Below are positions 33,667 through 37,289 of a DNA stretch of 37,289 bases, in pieces. A model generated the notes under the pieces. It saw nothing but the letters and a program-made list of their open reading frames with translations, did no database searches and was not told the origin of the DNA. A program made the position numbers and the translations under genes. Origin of the DNA: an uncultured Clostridia bacterium (lineage in GTDB: Bacteria > Bacillota > Clostridia > TANB77 > CAG-508); NCBI GenBank assembly GCA_944388635.1, contig CALXJN010000120.1, forward strand, positions 1 to 37,289, in the 5' to 3' direction. The first letter of the stretch is position 1. Every line of letters begins with the position of its first letter.

Positions 33667-34515
33667 TTAGACATTATCAAAAGGAATAAATTTATATATA
33701 GCTTCAGCAAATGCACCATTTTCAACAGTATTTTGAGAAATATAATTTGCATTAGATTTTACCTTATCACATGCGTTATTAACAGCAACACTGATATTTG
33801 AAGCTTTAAACATATCTATGTCATTAATATTATCTCCAATAGATAAAATATCATCCTTTTTCAAATTAAGATAATTGCTAAGCATTTGTAGCGCATTCCC
33901 TTTAGTAACATTTAGAGGGGAAATATCTAAATACTCGTATTCTTTATCTATAATATTATCTTTATACATACCAGTTTTTGTAATATACATAATGTTTAAA
34001 TTAGTGCTTTTTTCTAATTCTTCTTTTACATTTAAAAGACTAGAAGTAGAAGAAACAATAAGTTTTAATATTGGCTCATTTTTTTCTCTTGCATAATTTA
34101 AAACAGAATCTACAATTTCAATATTAACTTTATTTGGAAAAAGAATAGAATTTCTTAAATCCATGTATAATAATTTTGGAGTAACAATGCTATTTTCTGT
34201 ATATGCATGGACATGCAAATCATGATTTTTAATAATAGAAAAACATGACTCGATTTCTTGTAGAGAAAGAGCCTTTTTAACAATTTCATTTCCAGTAGTT
34301 AAATCAACTATTTGACTTCCATTACCAAAAATCCCGAAACGTGCATGAAGATTTTTACAAACATCTTTACTAAGTGCATAAGTCTTACCAGTACAAATAA
34401 CTAAAGGAATATTGTTTTTTTGTAAATTATCAATCGCTTTTAAATTATCTTGTGAAATAGAATTTTTATCATCAATGATAGTACCATCTAAGTCACTTGC
34501 TATTAATTTAATCAT
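33667..34515 (-). CDS. Cof-type HAD-IIB family phosphatase
   Basis: The 282-residue protein has the HAD motifs in order: motif 1 ASDLDGTIIDD at residues 6-16 with the nucleophile Asp, motif 2 VICTGKTY, a conserved Lys region after a type IIB cap, and motif 4 LSIGDNINDIDMFKASN. Cof-type enzymes remove phosphate from sugars, flavins or cofactors; the substrate cannot be told from sequence. The minus-strand gene stands alone between murL (divergent) and a terminator. A weak AAGGATTCGG ribosome binding site lies before the ATG. Confidence 0.92.
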   Translation of the reverse strand: MIKLIASDLDGTIIDDKNSISQDNLKAIDNLQKNNIPLVICTGKTYALSKDVCKNLHARFGIFGNGSQIVDLTTGNEIVKKALSLQEIESCFSIIKNHDLHVHAYTENSIVTPKLLYMDLRNSILFPNKVNIEIVDSVLNYAREKNEPILKLIVSSTSSLLNVKEELEKSTNLNIMYITKTGMYKDNIIDKEYEYLDISPLNVTKGNALQMLSNYLNLKKDDILSIGDNINDIDMFKASNISVAVNNACDKVKSNANYISQNTVENGAFAEAIYKFIPFDNV

Positions 34516-34679
34516 ATTAACCGAATCCTTTACCTTATATATTATACTATAAAATTCAATAAAAGTAAAGTTTTGTGAAAGAAATGTGACCGAGTGTTCA
34601 CCAAATTATATAAATTGAAAATATAATATAAGTGTGGTAAAATATTAAAGCAAAATGAGCGAAAGGAATGATTATAAAA

Positions 34680-36055
34680 ATGGATAATTCTTTGAAGTTT
34701 AAGAAGTTAAGAGAAAAGTACCAATACTTTATATATAAAGATTATAATATAAAAGAAGATGAAAATGAAATTTTTTTAACATATACATTTGAAATACCTG
34801 ATTTAGCTATATTTAATCCAAGTATAAAAATCTTAAAAAAAGATATGAAGATAAGAAAATTAGAAACAGATAAAATAAAAAATATGATATTCCATATAGG
34901 ACTTATAGAATTAATAAGTTATTGGAAATGTACATGTTCTCCAAATGTAATAATAAAATGTGGCGATTTAAATGAAGAGCAAAAAAAATGGCTTAAGAAA
35001 TTATATTTTTATGGGCTTGGAGAACTATTTTTCACAAATAATATAAAAACAGATATAGAAAGCTTTATGAATATAGAATGTGAAGGAAATAAAATAGAAA
35101 TACAAGAAGAAAAAGATATTTTAGAGCGGATATATAGTACCAATAGGTGGAGGAAAAGACTCAGTTGTAACACTTGAAACTTTGAATTTAGATAGGAAAA
35201 ATGATTTTTGCCTAATTGTAAATCCAAAGCAAGTAACCCTAGAATGCGCAAAAGCAGCCAATATGGATAATAGTCATATAATAGAAGTATATAGAACAAT
35301 TGATAAAGAACTACTTAAACTAAATAGTGAAGGATACATAAATGGACATACGCCATTTTCTTCAATGCTTGCATTTTTGAGTTATTTTATCGCATATATA
35401 ACAAATAAAAAATATATAGCTTTATCAAATGAATCAAGTGCAAATGAAGCAAATGTTGTAGGAGAAAAAGTAAATCATCAATATTCTAAAACATACGAAT
35501 TTGAAGAAGATTTTACAAACTATGCAAAAAAATATTTAAAGGGAAATGTAAAATACTTTAGCTTTTTAAGACCATTAAATGAACTTCAAATTGCAAAAAT
35601 ATTTTCAAAATATAAAAAATATCATAAGATATTTAAAAGTTGTAATGTACGGAAGCAAAGAAAAGGAATGGAAATGGTGTGGCAAATGCCCAAAATGTTT
35701 ATTTGTATACACAATATTAAGCCCATATTTATATAAAGAAGAATTGATAGAAATATTTGAAAAAGACTTATTCGAAGATAAAAATCTTTTGAAAACATTT
35801 ATAGAACTTACAGGACATGGAGAAACAAAACCATTTGAATGTGTTGGAACTTTTGAGGAGGTAAATTTTGCAATAAGTTTAACAATTTCAAAACTAGAAA
35901 AGGAAAACAAAGAATTACCATATTTACTTAAATATTATAAAGAAAAATTTAAATTATCAGATATAAGCATAGATATAACAAAAAGATTTAATGAAAAACA
36001 TAATTTAACAAAAAAACAAGAAGATATACTAAAAAGGGAGATACAAAATGATTAA
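34680..36055 (+). CDS. murL: UDP-MurNAc-L-Ala-L-Glu epimerase, two CGG +1 shifts needed
   Basis: MurL epimerises the terminal L-Glu of UDP-MurNAc-L-Ala-L-Glu to D-Glu, with ATP use. The protein has an N-terminal domain, then an ATP-pyrophosphatase-like motif PIGGGKDSVVTLETL, ALSNESSANEAN in the middle and WCGKCPKCLFVY in the last third, as in MurL. Two standard-code breaks lie in it; skipping C35127 gives DILEGYIVPIGGGKDS and skipping C35650 gives NVGSKEKEWKWCGKCP. The repaired length is 457 residues from the ATG at 34680. AAAGGA lies 12 bases before this ATG and directly abuts an earlier ATG at 34668, so the start is uncertain. Its stop overlaps the murD start by 8 bases. Confidence 0.87.
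35127..35130 (+). other. CGGA +1 shift site 11 (murL)
   Basis: GAG is followed by in-frame CGG. Skipping C35127 gives L-E-G-Y-I-V-P-I-G-G-G-K-D-S, running into the ATP-binding motif. Confidence 0.9.
35650..35653 (+). other. CGGA +1 shift site 12 (murL)
   Basis: GTA is followed by in-frame CGG in the frame set by site 11. Skipping C35650 gives N-V-G-S-K-E-K-E-W-K-W-C-G-K-C-P, as expected for MurL. Confidence 0.92.
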
Positions 36056-37289
36056 AGAACTTATAAATTATCTTGAAAATAAAAAAATATTAATACTAGG
36101 TTTTGGTTTAGAAGGACAGTCCACATATAAATTTATAAGAGAATATTTAAAAGAAAAAAAGATATACATAGCAGACAAGAATGTAAAATTTATAGAAAAT
36201 GAATTATTAAAAAACGAGAAAAATGCAATATACATAAGTGGAGAAAAGTATTTAGAAAATTTAGAAAACTATGATGTAATCATCAAAGCACCGGGAATAT
36301 CTTTTGCAAATGTTGACATAAGCAAATTTAAAGAAAAAATAACATCACAGCTAGAATTGCTTTTAGAATTTTTTGATGTATATACAATAGGAATAACAGG
36401 AACAAAGGGAAAAAGTACGACAAGCACATTAATATATGAAGTATTAAAAAATCAAGGAATAGATACTATGCTGCTTGGAAATATTGGTGTACCAGTATTT
36501 GAAAATATAGATGAGATAAAAGAAAAAATGACACTAGTTTTAGAAATGTCATCACATCAGTTAGAATATATGGAAAAATCTACTAATATATCAGTAATTT
36601 TAAATATTTATCAAGAACATTTAGACCATTATAAAACCTTAGAAGACTATGCAAAAGCTAAGTGTAATATATTTAGATACCAGACTCAAAAAGATTATTT
36701 TTTGCATAGCTTAGATAGCAAAATTTTAAATGAAGAATTAAAAAAATATAAAATAATAGGTAAAGAATATAAAATTACCTTAGAAGATGAAATACAAGAA
36801 GAAAATAAATTAATTTTAAAAGAGGATTACATATATTTAGGCAAAAAGAAATTATATAATGTATTAGATAAGAGAAATCTAGTCGGCAAGTATAATTTAA
36901 GTAATATCATGTTTGCATTAGCTATAAGTGAAATTTTAAACTTAAACCTAAGAAAAACAATAGAAACAATAAATAACTTTAATCCATTACCACATAGAAT
37001 AGAAAATGTGGGAGAATATGATGGCATAATATATTATAATGACTCAATTGCAACAATACCAGAATCAACAATAAATTCAATAGAAGCTTTAGAAAAAGTA
37101 AATACCCTAATAGTAGGAGGAATGGATAGAGGGGTAAATTTTGCTGAATTTATAGAATACCTAAATAATAGTAAAATAGAAAATCTAATTTGTATGCCAG
37201 AAACAGGATATTATATAGGAAAAAATGTAAAAGGGAAAAATGTGTATGAAGTAAAAAATATGGAGGAAGCGGTACAAATTGCAAAAAAA
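36048..37289 (+). CDS. murD: UDP-MurNAc-L-Ala glutamate ligase (MurD, possibly MurD2 type), 3' end outside
   Basis: The frame starts with ATG at 36048 inside the murL stop and runs off the window after about 414 residues. MurD-type features: ILILGFGLEGQSTYKFI at the start (N-terminal Rossmann-like domain), the P-loop GITGTKGKSTTSTL at about residue 115, EMSSHQLEYM and NIYQEHLDHYKTLEDYAKAK in the middle, and NDSIATIPESTINSIEAL near the end. Ordinary MurD adds D-Glu; the variant MurD2, found with MurL, adds L-Glu, which MurL then epimerises. The overlap with murL makes the MurD2 role likely. GGGAG lies upstream. No in-frame CGG occurs in the visible part. Confidence 0.9.
   Translation, partial: MIKELINYLENKKILILGFGLEGQSTYKFIREYLKEKKIYIADKNVKFIENELLKNEKNAIYISGEKYLENLENYDVIIKAPGISFANVDISKFKEKITSQLELLLEFFDVYTIGITGTKGKSTTSTLIYEVLKNQGIDTMLLGNIGVPVFENIDEIKEKMTLVLEMSSHQLEYMEKSTNISVILNIYQEHLDHYKTLEDYAKAKCNIFRYQTQKDYFLHSLDSKILNEELKKYKIIGKEYKITLEDEIQEENKLILKEDYIYLGKKKLYNVLDKRNLVGKYNLSNIMFALAISEILNLNLRKTIETINNFNPLPHRIENVGEYDGIIYYNDSIATIPESTINSIEALEKVNTLIVGGMDRGVNFAEFIEYLNNSKIENLICMPETGYYIGKNVKGKNVYEVKNMEEAVQIAKK

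Noticed and set aside
34516..34667. Possible gene or RNA between the HAD gene and murL
   Set aside because: There is no frame with a ribosome binding site and no strong structure; it is probably a divergent promoter region.
35182..35736. Two overlapping frames (35182-35736 and 35579-36055) as separate genes
   Set aside because: Both are pieces of murL in the frames before and after the second CGG site.

Overview
This window looks like chromosomal DNA of an uncultured, very AT-rich, anaerobic Clostridia-type Firmicute. The signs are AGGAGG-type ribosome binding sites, near-total use of AGA for Arg, pyruvate formate-lyase with its activase, DisA, a BofA-like protein, ScpB, a clostridial EF-P plus zinc-ribbon pair, and a tmRNA tag ending AVAA. 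No phage or plasmid backbone is visible.

Layout. Positions 1-2650 hold the start of an ORF6N protein, efp and a zinc-ribbon gene, tRNA-Thr/Gln/His on the minus strand, tmRNA and tRNA-Trp. Positions 2646-4650 hold GtrA, a REP/MITE-like repeat, a nuclease relic, a small membrane protein, rpmE and a YIP1-like protein. Positions 4713-7177 (minus strand) hold an SPFH/NfeD pair and a membrane protein. Positions 7310-19194 are a long plus-strand housekeeping run: rdgB, DUF5662, hisS, pheS, pheT, radA, disA, a pilin-like protein, a cyclophilin and a WG-repeat protein. Positions 19200-19850 hold repeats and a tRNA-Gln with a duplicated 3' end. Positions 19857-24752 hold a GNAT protein, small membrane proteins, scpB, a dGTPase-like HD protein and glmU. 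Positions 24809-27990 (minus strand) hold pflB-pflA. Positions 28140-33217 hold pth, rng, bofA-like, a MNT-HEPN toxin-antitoxin pair between duplicated hairpins, a polysaccharide deacetylase, an unknown protein and an SSB-like protein. The end holds a HAD phosphatase (minus) and murL-murD.

The main discovery is a decoding anomaly. Seven genes (rdgB, pheS, radA, disA, a WG-repeat gene, pth, murL) are each broken in the standard code by one to three single-base insertions. Every insertion is the same: one extra C directly before a GGN glycine codon, so that the codon met in the running frame is CGG. Skipping that C restores full-length proteins and puts glycine where these families conserve it. 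I count 12 such sites and a compatible 13th at the 3' end of pflA. I scanned every gene in the window and found no in-frame CGG that has to be read as arginine, although out-of-frame CGG (such as GAC GGA) is common. Four of the genes (pheS, pth, radA, disA) are core genes and all other genes are intact, so decay or random sequencing error is a poor explanation. The simplest reading is that CGG has lost its arginine meaning and works as a +1 frameshift signal, or that CGGN is a four-base glycine codon. I know of no described bacterium that does this routinely.

Other points of interest are the RadA/DisA junction, where the shift itself creates the RadA stop overlapping the DisA start; a tandem double shift in DisA; a MurL-MurD pair suggesting the L-Glu/epimerase route to peptidoglycan D-Glu; a TA module between 65-bp hairpin repeats carrying a compensatory base change; an inverted-repeat insertion between pheS and pheT; and a duplicated tRNA-Gln 3' end that looks like the scar of an integrated element.
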